Shown: positions 50,722 to 59,631, counted from the first letter of the stretch. The stretch: DNA of 64,000 nt from Mycolicibacterium sp. P9-64 (GCF_008329605.1 NZ_NPKO01000006.1:372001-436000); one strand, 5' to 3'. The notes: a model not told the origin generated them from the sequence alone. Numbers and translations: made by a program.

Positions 50722-50741
50722 AACGCCTTCGCCAAGGCGTT
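50722..50741. terminator. Hairpin between convergent genes
   Basis: AACGCCTT-CGCC-AAGGCGTT, perfect 8-bp stem and 4-base loop, in the 257-base gap between the LAL regulator and the convergent acyl-CoA-dehydrogenase-like gene. Otherwise I see nothing supportable in that gap. Confidence 0.5.
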
Positions 50742-50816
50742 GGCGGGCCTGGTGCCAATTGGGCGGCCAAGGGATTGGACACGGAGTTTGAGAAGTCACA
50801 AATCTTGCGATGGATC

Positions 50817-52052
50817 TCAGAAGTAGCCGTTGGCGGGTGGCCAGGTTCCGTTGACGAGGTAATTGCCGGTGGCATGTGCCTTGTACGCCAGCGGGTTGTG
50901 GCTGGCCACCGTTCGGGCATTGCGCCAGTGCCGGTCGAGATTCAGCGCCCTCGCTGTTGCCGACGCTCCCCCGGTATCGAACAACCGCTGCGCGGCTGCC
51001 AACGTCAGTCGTTCGGCCACCAACTGTGCCTTGGCGATTCGCACAGCCAGATCGGCGAGCGCCTCGGCGTCGTCCTGCTTGCCTGCATCGACCAGATCGT
51101 CCACGTCGTCGGCAGCCGCCAGCACCAACGCCTCCGCCGCCGACGCATCCGCGGCGATCTCACCGACGGCCTCCAACACGAACGGGTCCCCCGCGGCCGT
51201 GGTGGCCAGCGAGTGAGCTGCGGGCCTGGCTCGATCGCGGACGTAGGCCACCGCGTCGTCGGCGACGGCGAGCCCGATTCCCGCCGAGACGGCCGCGAGG
51301 TAGAGCTGCTGGAAACCGGTGCCATGTCCGAGGTGCGCGCCGTCGGAGACGGTGATCACCTCGTCGGGATGCACGACGACGTCGGTGAAACGCGTGCCAC
51401 CGCTCGCGGTCATCCGTTGCCCGAAACCGTCCCAGTCGTCGAATAATTCGACGCCGTCGCGGTCGGTCGGCACGATCACCTGCAGGTCGCGCCCCTGCGC
51501 GTCGACGGCTGACACGGCGATGACGTCGGCGAACAGCGTGCCGGTTGAGTAGAACTTGTAGCCGTTCAGCCGCAGGACGCCCGCAGAGTCGGTGAGCACC
51601 GTGGTGTCGGCGCTCGACGGCGCCTTGCCTCCTGCGTCGGTGATTGCGTTGCCGAACACCACTCCGGCTTCGACGTGCGGAAACCATTGCTGCCGTTCGT
51701 TTTCGGATGCCCGGTTGCTCAGTAGCCGCTCGGCGAACCCGAAGTGGGCACGCAGGGCCTGTGCGACGTTGGAGCTGCCCCTCGCGATCTGGACGACCAG
51801 GCCGAGCACGTCGCGGGCGCTGCCCCCCGGGCCGCCGTAGCGGGCGGGCACCCGCAGGCCGAGCAGGCCGGCGTGCCGAAGCCGCCATACCGAGTCGTGT
51901 GGAAGTTCTCGGTGGCGTTCGGCAGCGGCGTCGGTGCCCCGTAGGTCCGCGACGATGCCGGGCAGCCGGGACAACCGTTCCGCCGTCGACCCGCCGAGCG
52001 GTACCTCGGGATAGGCCGCGCGCGGAGCGACGGCAGGCCTGGGCTCGCTCAC
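50817..52052 (-). CDS. Acyl-CoA dehydrogenase-fold flavoprotein (DszC/SfnB-like)
   Basis: 411 residues in the acyl-CoA dehydrogenase fold: ARYGGPGGSARDVLGLVVQIARGSSNVA, FGNAITDAGGK, and GYKFYSTGTLFAD. The GYKFYSTG and C-terminal NYLVNG segments are closer to FMNH2-dependent monooxygenases such as DszC and SfnB than to true acyl-CoA dehydrogenases. Those enzymes oxygenate sulfur- or nitrogen-containing compounds. GTG 52052 overlaps the upstream stop (GTGA); third gene of a coupled operon. Confidence 0.82.
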   Translation of the reverse strand: MSEPRPAVAPRAAYPEVPLGGSTAERLSRLPGIVADLRGTDAAAERHRELPHDSVWRLRHAGLLGLRVPARYGGPGGSARDVLGLVVQIARGSSNVAQALRAHFGFAERLLSNRASENERQQWFPHVEAGVVFGNAITDAGGKAPSSADTTVLTDSAGVLRLNGYKFYSTGTLFADVIAVSAVDAQGRDLQVIVPTDRDGVELFDDWDGFGQRMTASGGTRFTDVVVHPDEVITVSDGAHLGHGTGFQQLYLAAVSAGIGLAVADDAVAYVRDRARPAAHSLATTAAGDPFVLEAVGEIAADASAAEALVLAAADDVDDLVDAGKQDDAEALADLAVRIAKAQLVAERLTLAAAQRLFDTGGASATARALNLDRHWRNARTVASHNPLAYKAHATGNYLVNGTWPPANGYF

Positions 52053-53389
52053 GACTGCACCAGGTAGCGCTGCCGCTCCCAGTCACTGACGTGCTGGCCG
52101 TACTCGGTCCATTCGCTCCTGGCGATCGCCGCGAAGTCCAGAACGGAATCCGCGCCGAGGATTTCGGTGATCGTGTCGTCACGGCTCGCCAACTCCAGTG
52201 CCACGCCAAGCGATTCGGGCAGGGGGTTGCCAGTACCGTACAGATCGCCATCCCCGTGCTCGGGTGGCAGCAACCTGCCCTCGACACCTGCGATCACTGC
52301 CGCCAGTGCCGACGCGACCAACCAGTAGGGATTGGCATCCGAACCGCCGGTGCGCAGTTCGATGCGGTTGGCCTCAGGTGTCGCATCGACCAACGACCGG
52401 ATCGCCGCACTGCGGTTGTCGCGACTCCATGTCACCGTGGCCGGGGCGAAGGAGTCCCTGACGAACCGCCGGTACGCATTCACCGAGTGCGCACCAAACA
52501 GCGTGATCGACGGCAGGTGCTCGAGAAGGCCCGCGATCGCGTTGCGCGCGAGCGGGTTCTCCGCATCACCGTCCGATGCGAAGGCGGGTTCACCGTCGCG
52601 CCACAGCGAGATGTGCACGTGTGCTGAGCTTCCCGACTGATCCGAGAACGGTTTCGGCATGAAGCTCGCGAGCTTGCCGTGCCTTCGCGCGACCTCCTTG
52701 GCCGCGTACTTGAGCCGGGCGCTGTCATCGGCCGCCTCGAGGGCATCGGTGTAAATCAGGTTCGTCTCGACCTGACCTGGCCCGTACTCGCTCTGGATGC
52801 CCTCAAGCCTGACGAAAGGGCTCAGGTTCTCGTACAGTTCGGTGAGCAACGGATCCAGTGCATTGGCGTTCTCCAGCGAGTACGCATGGATGTCGTTCTG
52901 GAACGTCGACCCGTCGGGTTCGAGCAGATAGAACTCGAGTTCGACGCCGATCTTCGCGGTGAGCCCAAGTCCGGCAAGGCGATCCAGCACCCGCCGCAGC
53001 ACTGCCCGCGGGTCGAGCAGCGACGGGGTGCGATCGTGCCCGACGATGTCGGAGATGACGTGACCGACACCAGGACGCCACGGAAGGGCCCGGAACGTCG
53101 AAAGATCCGGCACGGCGAATACGTCGGGGTAGCCGCCGTCCCAGTTCGTCAGCCGCAGCGAGTCGATTACCGTCGCATCGCTGTTCCAGCCGAGCGAGGC
53201 CTCACAGAACGCGAACCCGTTGCCGCGCGCCCGATCGAGGAAGGCCGCGGCGGGAATTCGCTTGCCCTGTGCATGACCGAACGGGTCGCTCCACGCCACC
53301 TCGAGCTCGCGCAGCGAGCCGTCCTCGAGGCGGCGAAGCAACTCGAGTTCCCGCTCTGCGACGACGGGCGCGTCGACGGTCTGGATCAT
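52049..53389 (-). CDS. Glutamine-synthetase family enzyme, probably gamma-glutamyl-amide synthetase
   Basis: 446 residues. Catalytic segments: GVELEFYLLEPDG, EYGPGQVETNL, HVHISLW, and NRSAAIRSL. It lacks the adenylylation-loop pattern of GlnA1 and resembles GlnA3/GlnA4/PuuA/IpuC-type ligases that join glutamate to an amine. Amine could be a polyamine, ethanolamine or isopropylamine. It is coupled by overlapping codons to the permease gene (ATGA) and the flavoprotein gene (GTGA). ATG 53389 chosen from that overlap; the frame is open further up, but inside the permease gene. Confidence 0.86.
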   Translation of the reverse strand: MIQTVDAPVVAERELELLRRLEDGSLRELEVAWSDPFGHAQGKRIPAAAFLDRARGNGFAFCEASLGWNSDATVIDSLRLTNWDGGYPDVFAVPDLSTFRALPWRPGVGHVISDIVGHDRTPSLLDPRAVLRRVLDRLAGLGLTAKIGVELEFYLLEPDGSTFQNDIHAYSLENANALDPLLTELYENLSPFVRLEGIQSEYGPGQVETNLIYTDALEAADDSARLKYAAKEVARRHGKLASFMPKPFSDQSGSSAHVHISLWRDGEPAFASDGDAENPLARNAIAGLLEHLPSITLFGAHSVNAYRRFVRDSFAPATVTWSRDNRSAAIRSLVDATPEANRIELRTGGSDANPYWLVASALAAVIAGVEGRLLPPEHGDGDLYGTGNPLPESLGVALELASRDDTITEILGADSVLDFAAIARSEWTEYGQHVSDWERQRYLVQS

Positions 53390-54825
53390 GATCGTTGGTC
53401 GACGGTGGCGCCGGGACGGGAACCGATCAGCACTCCAACGGCCAGCGCGCCGACCAACACACCGACGATGACCCACGCGAGCACGCTCGATCCACCGACC
53501 AGATCCTTGAGGTTGGTCAGGATCAACACCAGCGCGCCCAGCAACCCGACCAGGCCGAGCACCGGGGCGATGCGAACCCGCCACACCGAGTGGCCGCGCT
53601 GGTCACGGCCGAAGAACACCAGCACCGCAACGCTGGTGGCGATCATCAGCAGGACAACGCCGACCGTGGTGGCGCCTGCGAACCACGTGTAGAACTGCGC
53701 CGCGGGATCGAGCTTGAACACCACTGCCAGCAGAATTCCCGCCGCGACCACGCCGGAGACCCACAGCGACGCCCGGTGCGGTGAACCGTGCAACGTGTGC
53801 GGCTCGCTCAGCGATGCGGGCAGGACGTCGCGCTGCGACAACGCGAACACGTAACGCGATGCGACGTTGTGGAAGGCCAGGATGCAGGCGAACAGGCTGG
53901 TGAAGTACAGCACGGTGATGACGTCGGCACCAACGAGACCGATGTAGCGCTGCGCGGAGTCACCAAGGAACGTCGCACCGGAATCGGTGGCCTGCTTGAC
54001 TGCCGCCTCGTCGCCCCATCCGGAGATCAGGGCCCAGCTGGTGAGCGCATAGAAGACACCGATCAGGATCAGCGCGAGATAGGTGGCGCGCGGAATGGTG
54101 CGCTCCGGCGTTCGGGCCTCGTCGCGGAAGATGGCGGTCGCCTCGAAGCCGACGTAGCTGATGATCGCGAACAGCAGACCGATGCCGAGAGATCCCGAAA
54201 AGATCGCGGTCGGGTTGACGATGCCGGTGGACAGACCGTGGTCCCCTCCGCGGGCGACGATGACCAGATCGAGCACCAGCACGATGGCGATCTCCGCGGT
54301 CAGCAGCACGGCAAGAACACGGCTCGACACCGTGATGTTGCGGTAGCCGAGGTAGGTGGTCACCGCGAAGGCAAGCGCCGCGAACAACCACCACGGCAGA
54401 GACGGGCCGTCGAACAGTTCGACGACCGCTGCACCTGCGGGGCCGAGCAGGCCGTAGACACCTGCCTCCAGCGCCACGTAACTCACCAACGCGACGAATG
54501 CAATGCCGATACCCGCAGGCGTGCCAAGGGACTTGCGGACATACGAGAAGAAGGCGCCCGCGTCTTCGACGTACGGCGTCATCGCGGTGAAACCGACGGC
54601 GAAGAGCAGCAGCACGACGGTCGCGGCAATGAAGGTGGCCGGGAAACCGGCGCCGTTGCCCGACGCGATGCCCAGCGGCACCACGCCGCCGATCACGCCG
54701 AGCGGTGCCGCTGCGGCCACCACCATGAAGACGATGGAGGCGACGCCGAGGTTGCCACGCAAGTGGCGTTCGGTTGCGGAGTTTTCACCACCCAAAGATT
54801 CTGGTGCAGAGACTGTTTCGGACAT
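53386..54825 (-). CDS. APC-family amino acid / amine permease
   Basis: 479 residues, about 12 hydrophobic spans. N-terminal NLGVASIVFMVVAAAAPLGV and YVGFEATAIFRDEARTPERTIPRA, a strong APC signature, follow. Imports an amino acid or amine; the coupled glutamine-synthetase-like gene suggests an amine. ATG 54825 follows GAAGGGCGATC. First gene of the operon; the palindrome at 54927 is upstream. Confidence 0.88.
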   Translation of the reverse strand: MSETVSAPESLGGENSATERHLRGNLGVASIVFMVVAAAAPLGVIGGVVPLGIASGNGAGFPATFIAATVVLLLFAVGFTAMTPYVEDAGAFFSYVRKSLGTPAGIGIAFVALVSYVALEAGVYGLLGPAGAAVVELFDGPSLPWWLFAALAFAVTTYLGYRNITVSSRVLAVLLTAEIAIVLVLDLVIVARGGDHGLSTGIVNPTAIFSGSLGIGLLFAIISYVGFEATAIFRDEARTPERTIPRATYLALILIGVFYALTSWALISGWGDEAAVKQATDSGATFLGDSAQRYIGLVGADVITVLYFTSLFACILAFHNVASRYVFALSQRDVLPASLSEPHTLHGSPHRASLWVSGVVAAGILLAVVFKLDPAAQFYTWFAGATTVGVVLLMIATSVAVLVFFGRDQRGHSVWRVRIAPVLGLVGLLGALVLILTNLKDLVGGSSVLAWVIVGVLVGALAVGVLIGSRPGATVDQRS

Positions 54826-54926
54826 GGTTGATCGCCCTTCGTGGTGCCGACTGTCGACTGCCCGCACCATAGGAGCGATCGGCGCCACGGCACCACGTCT
54901 GGAGTCACGGTGAGTAATACGGCGTC

Positions 54927-54944
54927 ACAATTGGACACAATTGT
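54927..54944. promoter_or_regulatory. Palindrome upstream of the permease operon
   Basis: ACAATT-GGACAC-AATTGT, 6-bp perfect arms, between the divergent permease and NlpA-like genes, 101 bases from the permease start. GTCAC half-sites at 54904 and 54924 resemble half of a GlnR box, but I do not see a complete one. Confidence 0.45.
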
Positions 54945-54995
54945 CATCCCGTCGCTTGGCTTGCAATCGCGGCCGCGGTCAGTAGCCTCGGGCCG

Positions 54996-55754
54996 GTGGG
55001 GATGGTGAGCACGATCCGGGCGGTGGACACACTGGGGCTGCGGCCGTTGCGGGTCGGGGCGACACCCGTCCCGCACGCGGAGATCCTCGATCACACGCGC
55101 CGGGCGCTCGCCGAACACGGCATCGATCTGCAGATCGAGATCTTCGAAACCTTCGACGAACCCAATGATCTGCTGGTCTCGAAACACCTGCACGCCAACT
55201 TCTTCCAGTACCTGCCGTTTCTCGATGACTTCAATCGGCGCACGGGAAGCCGGTTGACTCCCGTGGTGCCGGTACACATCGAGCCGTTCGGGCTGTATTC
55301 GGCATGGTTCGCCGACCTCGATGCGCTCCCCGACTATGCGGAGGTGGTGCTGCCATCTGACCCGGTGAACGTCGACAGGTCGTTGGCGATGCTTCACGAC
55401 CTCGGTCTGATCGAAAGCGCATCAGGCGAACGCGAACTGGCCACGGTCGCCGCGATCCGAGCCAACCCGCGCCATCTGGTGTTCAAGGAGTTGACCAGTT
55501 GGCTGCTCGGAGACGTCCGCGAGGACTTCGACGCGGTCTTCTTGTTCGGCAATCAGGCCATGGAGTGGGGTGTCGACGTCGGTAGCGCGTTGTGTCGTGA
55601 CCAGGGGAATCCGGCGTATGCCGAGTACCTCGTGGCCCGTCCCGACAACTGCGACAGTGCAGACGTCCGTGCGCTCGCCGACGCGTTGCAGTGCGACGCC
55701 ATGCGCCACTTCATCACCACGACCTACGACGGGCAGGTCGTACCGGCCTTCTGA
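54996..55754 (+). CDS. NlpA/MetQ-type substrate-binding protein without a signal peptide
   Basis: 252 residues. Family hallmarks run the full length: VGATPVPHAEIL, HANFFQYLPFLDDFN, VHIEPFGLYS, FLFGNQAMEWG and a C-terminal VVPAF. Members normally are exported lipoproteins of methionine importers. Here neither GTG 54996 nor ATG 55002 gives a signal peptide or lipobox, and no permease or ATPase gene is near. It may be a cytoplasmic ligand sensor or binding protein for the divergent amine operon. Alternatively the real start was missed, but the upstream bases give no hydrophobic leader in frame. Confidence 0.85.
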   Translation: MGMVSTIRAVDTLGLRPLRVGATPVPHAEILDHTRRALAEHGIDLQIEIFETFDEPNDLLVSKHLHANFFQYLPFLDDFNRRTGSRLTPVVPVHIEPFGLYSAWFADLDALPDYAEVVLPSDPVNVDRSLAMLHDLGLIESASGERELATVAAIRANPRHLVFKELTSWLLGDVREDFDAVFLFGNQAMEWGVDVGSALCRDQGNPAYAEYLVARPDNCDSADVRALADALQCDAMRHFITTTYDGQVVPAF

Positions 55755-55820
55755 CGCCGGTATCGATCAGGGCGACCGAAAACCTCGACGCCGGCGCGGC
55801 AGTCGGGCACATTTCGACGG

Positions 55821-56360
55821 ATGTACCAAGCGGCGATGCGGCCAACACCGGCCGAAGAGCCGTTGCGGGTGGTGCTCGTCATCGACGTCCCCGCCGGCGC
55901 CGCCGACCTGGCCGCACGGACCGCCGCGCTGGCCGACGAGTATGCCGGCATCATCGCGATGTCGATTCCTGGAGTGCGGCCGCACGACGCGATCGTCGAA
56001 GGCAGTCGGGCACAGTCGGCCACCTCGCGCGAAGGTCTTCTGATCGACCACGTCAGGCGCCACGTACTGGTCGACGGTGCGCCCGTGCGATTGGCCTACC
56101 GGGAGTTCGAGTTGCTGCGGTATCTGGCAAGGCGTCCTGGCTCAGTGGTATCGCGCGACGAGTTGGTCCGCGAGGTGTGGCACGACGGACCACGTTCGGA
56201 CACCGGCGTCTCGGTACGGACGGTGGACACCCACGTCCGCAGGCTCCGCATCAAACTCGGTCACTACCAAGGGGTTCTGACCAGTGTGCGGGGTCACGGA
56301 TATCGCTTCGAGCCGCGCCCGGACGTCCGTGTCGTGGGATCCGCAGCACGTCCCGCGTAA
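55821..56360 (+). CDS. OmpR/PhoB-type winged-helix regulator lacking a receiver domain
   Basis: 179 residues. The C-terminal winged helix (about 72-165; LAYREFELLRYLARRPGSVV, RDELVREVW, TVDTHVRRLRIKLG, RGHGYRFE) is complete. The first 70 residues look like a shortened receiver-like fold (VVLVIDVPAG) without the phospho-acceptor Asp pattern. So it should act without phosphorylation. Start at 55821; an ATG at 55836 is possible. Target unknown; the nearby amine operon is one candidate. Confidence 0.8.
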   Translation: MYQAAMRPTPAEEPLRVVLVIDVPAGAADLAARTAALADEYAGIIAMSIPGVRPHDAIVEGSRAQSATSREGLLIDHVRRHVLVDGAPVRLAYREFELLRYLARRPGSVVSRDELVREVWHDGPRSDTGVSVRTVDTHVRRLRIKLGHYQGVLTSVRGHGYRFEPRPDVRVVGSAARPA

Positions 56361-56364
56361 GGAT

Positions 56365-56772
56365 CTACAGCGTCGCGGTGAGCGGGCCGGTCGTCTGGCA
56401 GATGGACTTCGGCGGGTTGCCGGTCGACGCGCATCCGCGGCCCGTCGCGGTGTACGTGGCACCGGCCCGGTATGGCGCGTAATACACCTGGGCCGTCTGC
56501 GTACCCTCCTTGTACTCGCACTGCTCGGCCGTTTGGCTGCCCTGCATCTGTATGCACGCCACCGACAACGTGGGTTCGGCGGCGACTGCACATGCAGCGG
56601 GGGCGACCGTAGTGGTCACCATGTCGCGACCCGACACCTGCACGACGTGTGGCGGAGTGAGCGTGAACGAACATGGCGGAGCACCCGTCTCGGCAAGAGC
56701 CGGAACGATCGCGGGCGTCCACGCCACGCCGAGCACCGCGATGGCGCAGGCAGTCAGGACGCGTCGAACCAT
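56365..56772 (-). CDS. Secreted cysteine-containing protein
   Basis: 135 residues with a signal peptide (1-27, ending ALAE). The mature part holds six Cys (PPCSF, AACAV, VACIQ, EQCEY, RGCAS, SICQT), probably in disulfides. Start at the ATG of MVRRVLTAC; 14 bases separate it from the upstream DUF1275 gene. No recognised family. Confidence 0.7.
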   Translation of the reverse strand: MVRRVLTACAIAVLGVAWTPAIVPALAETGAPPCSFTLTPPHVVQVSGRDMVTTTVAPAACAVAAEPTLSVACIQMQGSQTAEQCEYKEGTQTAQVYYAPYRAGATYTATGRGCASTGNPPKSICQTTGPLTATL

Positions 56773-56786
56773 CCCAGGATGGTATG

Positions 56787-57476
56787 TCACCGCAGCACCC
56801 GCTCGTCGACGATGAACAGGACCAGCGTGACGGCCAGGATGCCCGCCGCCAGCCAGATCGCATGCGCACCCCACGCGCGGCTCGCGAAGGCACCGATCAA
56901 CGCTCCTCCCGCGAAGCCGATGATGAGGGTGCCGTAGACACCGCACGCGCGACGTGACGCGGCCTGCTTCTCGACGAAGCCGTCGTACCCGGACTCGACG
57001 AACCGCATCAGGTTCCCCGTGGTGGCCACGGGGAGGTAGGCCAGGTCGCCGACGTTGCGGAACAGCCCCATTTGGACTGCGGCGAGAAAGGCGATCGGCA
57101 CCGTGACGTAGCTGTGCGCCACGGACACCGGGACGAACCCGATTCCTGCCAGCACCACCACCTGCACCGCCATGGTCCAGCGCAGCGGGTGCTTCACGAC
57201 CCGTTCGACGCGGCCCGACTTGATGCGTGCGGCAAGCCCGACGCCGACGATGAACGCAAGAATGGGCCACACGTGTGCCAGCGCTGCCGACGGTTTGCGC
57301 TCGGATAGATTGATGGCGAAGAAGATGACGTTGCCGGTCTGGACGTTGGCGAATACCCCGCCGCGGACGAAGTAGGTGTGTGCGTCCATGAAGCCGTTGG
57401 TCAGCGTGAGCAGCAGGGCGAACCACAGTGTCCTGGACCGCTCGGTGTCGTCGCGGCCGACTGGCGCATCGCCCAT
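56787..57476 (-). CDS. DUF1275 (YoaK family) membrane protein
   Basis: 229 residues with six hydrophobic spans; TNGFMDAHTYFVRGGVFANVQTGNVI is the family core, repeated later as VATTGNLMR. Function unknown. It shares direction with mgtA (29-base gap) and the secreted-protein gene, and may be co-transcribed. Confidence 0.84.
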   Translation of the reverse strand: MGDAPVGRDDTERSRTLWFALLLTLTNGFMDAHTYFVRGGVFANVQTGNVIFFAINLSERKPSAALAHVWPILAFIVGVGLAARIKSGRVERVVKHPLRWTMAVQVVVLAGIGFVPVSVAHSYVTVPIAFLAAVQMGLFRNVGDLAYLPVATTGNLMRFVESGYDGFVEKQAASRRACGVYGTLIIGFAGGALIGAFASRAWGAHAIWLAAGILAVTLVLFIVDERVLR

Positions 57477-57505
57477 TCGGACAAGCTATATGTGTCGTCG
57501 CGCGA

Positions 57506-58609
57506 TCATGCACCCAACGCGCTGAGCATGCCGGCGGCCGACCGTGGCCATGGGAACTCCTCGGCGCGGCGGCGCGCGTCGGTCCTGCGCAGGCGTTCGG
57601 GTCTGCCGATGATCGACGTCACGGCGTCGGCGATGGCCAGTGGATCGTTGTCGGCGGCGGCACCGCTGTCGGTGGTGAGGATCTCGGCGAGCGCCGACGT
57701 GTTCGATACGACGGCCGGGGTGCCGCAGGCCAACGCCTCCAGCGCAGCCAACCCGAAGGTCTCGTGAGGTCCAGGCGCGAGGGCGACGTCGGCGGACGCC
57801 AGGATGGCGGCCACGGTGTCGCGGCAGCCGACGTAGCCGGTGAAGTGGACGGGAAGACGCGCGGCCTGCCGCTCCAGCCGGGCCCGCAGCGGTCCCTCGC
57901 CGACGACGACGAGGCGCGCGTCAACCCCGGAATCACGCAGCGCGGCAACGGTATCGATGCTGCGATGGGCGTGTTTCTCCACCGACAGCCTGCCGCAGTG
58001 CACCAACAGTGTCTGCTCGGGATGCGCCCATTGGGCTCGGACTTGATCGCAGCGGTGCCGAGGGTGGAACTGTTCGAGGTCGACGCCAAGCGGGACGGTG
58101 ACCGCGTTGTCCGCGTCGATGCGGTCGAACTCCTCGCGGGCGAATGCCGTGGTGCACACCACTGCGTCGTAGTTGGCGGCGGTTCTGCGGTTCGCGACGT
58201 CGGCGGCCGCCCGCGCCAGTCGGCGCGGAAGCAGTTGTCCCAGCAAGCGATCGAGCCGCTCGTGGGAGATCATCACGGTGGCCACGTCACGACTTCTGCC
58301 CCACGGGCCGAGCGACCGGAGCGTGAGCCGGTCGGAGACCTCGAGCGCGTCGGGCTCGAGGCGTTCCAGCAGCGAGGTGACCCGCCCGGGCAGCACCGCC
58401 CGGTAGCCTCCGGTGAAGGGAATCTTTCTGGCAGGCAACGAGATTCGTCTGACTCCGGATGGCATGCGGTGAGCCTCTGCCGTGGCGCCGGGCACCAAGA
58501 GGTAGACCTCGTGGCCGGCGGCGCAGTACTCCGCACCGAGGCGGTCCACCGCAGTTCGCAGCCCTCCGGAGCGCGGGCCGTAGAAGTTCGCCACCTGAAC
58601 TACCCGCAT
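57506..58609 (-). CDS. mgtA: GDP-mannose-dependent mannosyltransferase MgtA
   Basis: 367-residue GT4/GT-B glycosyltransferase. The start MRVVQVANFYGPRSGGLRTA and much of the chain match Rv0557. Nucleotide-binding features: VHCGRLSVEKHAHRSI and PGPHETFGLAALEALACGTP with the E(x7)E motif. In mycobacteria and corynebacteria MgtA mannosylates glucuronic-acid diacylglycerol (Gl-A), a glycolipid of the cell envelope; originally named PimB. ATG 58609 preferred over 58633. Confidence 0.92.
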   Translation of the reverse strand: MRVVQVANFYGPRSGGLRTAVDRLGAEYCAAGHEVYLLVPGATAEAHRMPSGVRRISLPARKIPFTGGYRAVLPGRVTSLLERLEPDALEVSDRLTLRSLGPWGRSRDVATVMISHERLDRLLGQLLPRRLARAAADVANRRTAANYDAVVCTTAFAREEFDRIDADNAVTVPLGVDLEQFHPRHRCDQVRAQWAHPEQTLLVHCGRLSVEKHAHRSIDTVAALRDSGVDARLVVVGEGPLRARLERQAARLPVHFTGYVGCRDTVAAILASADVALAPGPHETFGLAALEALACGTPAVVSNTSALAEILTTDSGAAADNDPLAIADAVTSIIGRPERLRRTDARRRAEEFPWPRSAAGMLSALGA

Positions 58610-58636
58610 ACCTGCATCAGAACTGGGGCGCACGAG

Positions 58637-58664
58637 CGGTCACGAACGGTGGGTGAACGGTCAC
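58637..58664. repeat. Direct repeats upstream of mgtA
   Basis: CGGTCAC at 58637 and 58658, 21 bp apart, each followed by a GAAC, in the 101 bases between mgtA and the Tat-lipoprotein gene. Same-face spacing could mean a regulator site for mgtA. Confidence 0.25.
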
Positions 58665-58710
58665 CTGAACGAGTGGTGAATACCGGCCACCGCCGGTATC
58701 GAGTGCCGAA

Positions 58711-59631
58711 TCAGCCGATGTACTTGGTGAACCAGTCCTGCACGCGCTTCCAGGCATCGGCGGCTGCCACGGGGTCGTAGCGCTCCCCCGTGTCGTTGAA
58801 GAAGGCATGATCGGCGTTGGGTTCGACGACCAGTTCGTTGACGAGCCCCGCCTTGTCGAGGGCCTGCTGCGCGGCGTCCTTGGTACCGGTGACCCGAGCG
58901 TCCTTGGCACCGTAGAACCCCAGGACGGCGACGTCCTTCGAGCCGTTGAAGTCGGCGCCGTCCGGCAGGGGACCGTAGAACGGGACGGCGGCCGCCAGTT
59001 GCGGCTCGCCCGAGGCCAGCAGCTGCCACACCAGGCCGCCGCCCATGCAGAACCCGACCGCCGCGACCTTCGCGCCCGGCGCGCGGCGTTGCAGCTCCGC
59101 GACCCCGGACTTGAGGTTGGCCACGAACACCTCTGGCGGGATCTTGCTGAGCTCGGCGGTGGCCTGCGCGGGGTCGGTGAACGTCGCGGTGCCACCCTTG
59201 GCCGAGAGCAGGTCGATGGCGATGCTCGAGTAACCGATGCCCGCGAACCGGCCCGCGACCGAACGCACCCAGTCGTTGAGTCCCTTGTTCTCGTGGATGA
59301 CCAGCACCGCGCCCTTCGGGCTCTGCGCAGGCGCCCATGCACCCTGCAGCTCACCCTGCGGGCCTGCCCACGTGATGGGCTGGGTGGGCACGGTGTTCTC
59401 CGAGCCGGGTGGGGGCCCGCTCTCGGTGGTGGGGGTGGCTCCGCCAGTTGCGGTGACGGGCGCGTCGGCGGCCGGCTTCTTGTCGTCAGCGCACGCCGCA
59501 ATCAACGCGGTTGCCGCGGCGGTTCCGACGCCGATTAGCGCCAATCGACGCAACGCCTCCCGTCTGGACAGCAGCCCGTCCACGTGATCGGTGGCGATTT
59601 CCTCGGCAATATAGCGCTCCAACGGGGTCAC
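58711..59631 (-). CDS. Dienelactone-hydrolase-family Tat lipoprotein
   Basis: 306 residues. Twin-Arg signal SRREALRRLALIG (Arg23-Arg24 region) with lipobox LIAAC (Cys47), so it is exported folded and lipid-anchored. The hydrolase domain has nucleophile Cys195 in GFCMGG and late GAKDARV and ADHAFFN for Asp and His, the dienelactone-hydrolase triad. Substrate unknown; an exported esterase. Confidence 0.87.
   Translation of the reverse strand: MTPLERYIAEEIATDHVDGLLSRREALRRLALIGVGTAAATALIAACADDKKPAADAPVTATGGATPTTESGPPPGSENTVPTQPITWAGPQGELQGAWAPAQSPKGAVLVIHENKGLNDWVRSVAGRFAGIGYSSIAIDLLSAKGGTATFTDPAQATAELSKIPPEVFVANLKSGVAELQRRAPGAKVAAVGFCMGGGLVWQLLASGEPQLAAAVPFYGPLPDGADFNGSKDVAVLGFYGAKDARVTGTKDAAQQALDKAGLVNELVVEPNADHAFFNDTGERYDPVAAADAWKRVQDWFTKYIG

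Noticed and set aside
50635..50826. A 63-codon frame after the LAL gene
   Set aside because: No ribosome site, runs through the terminator-like hairpin and into the next gene's 3' end.
53390..53584. N-terminal extension of the glutamine-synthetase-like protein to 53584
   Set aside because: It lies inside the permease gene, is Arg/Gly-rich, and the ATGA overlap at 53386-53389 explains the start.
54904..54944. GlnR box upstream of the permease operon
   Set aside because: GTCAC half-sites are present but no second half with correct spacing; kept only as a remark.
57428..58780. A 450-codon plus-strand frame opposite mgtA
   Set aside because: mgtA matches a known protein over its full length; the antisense frame has no motif.
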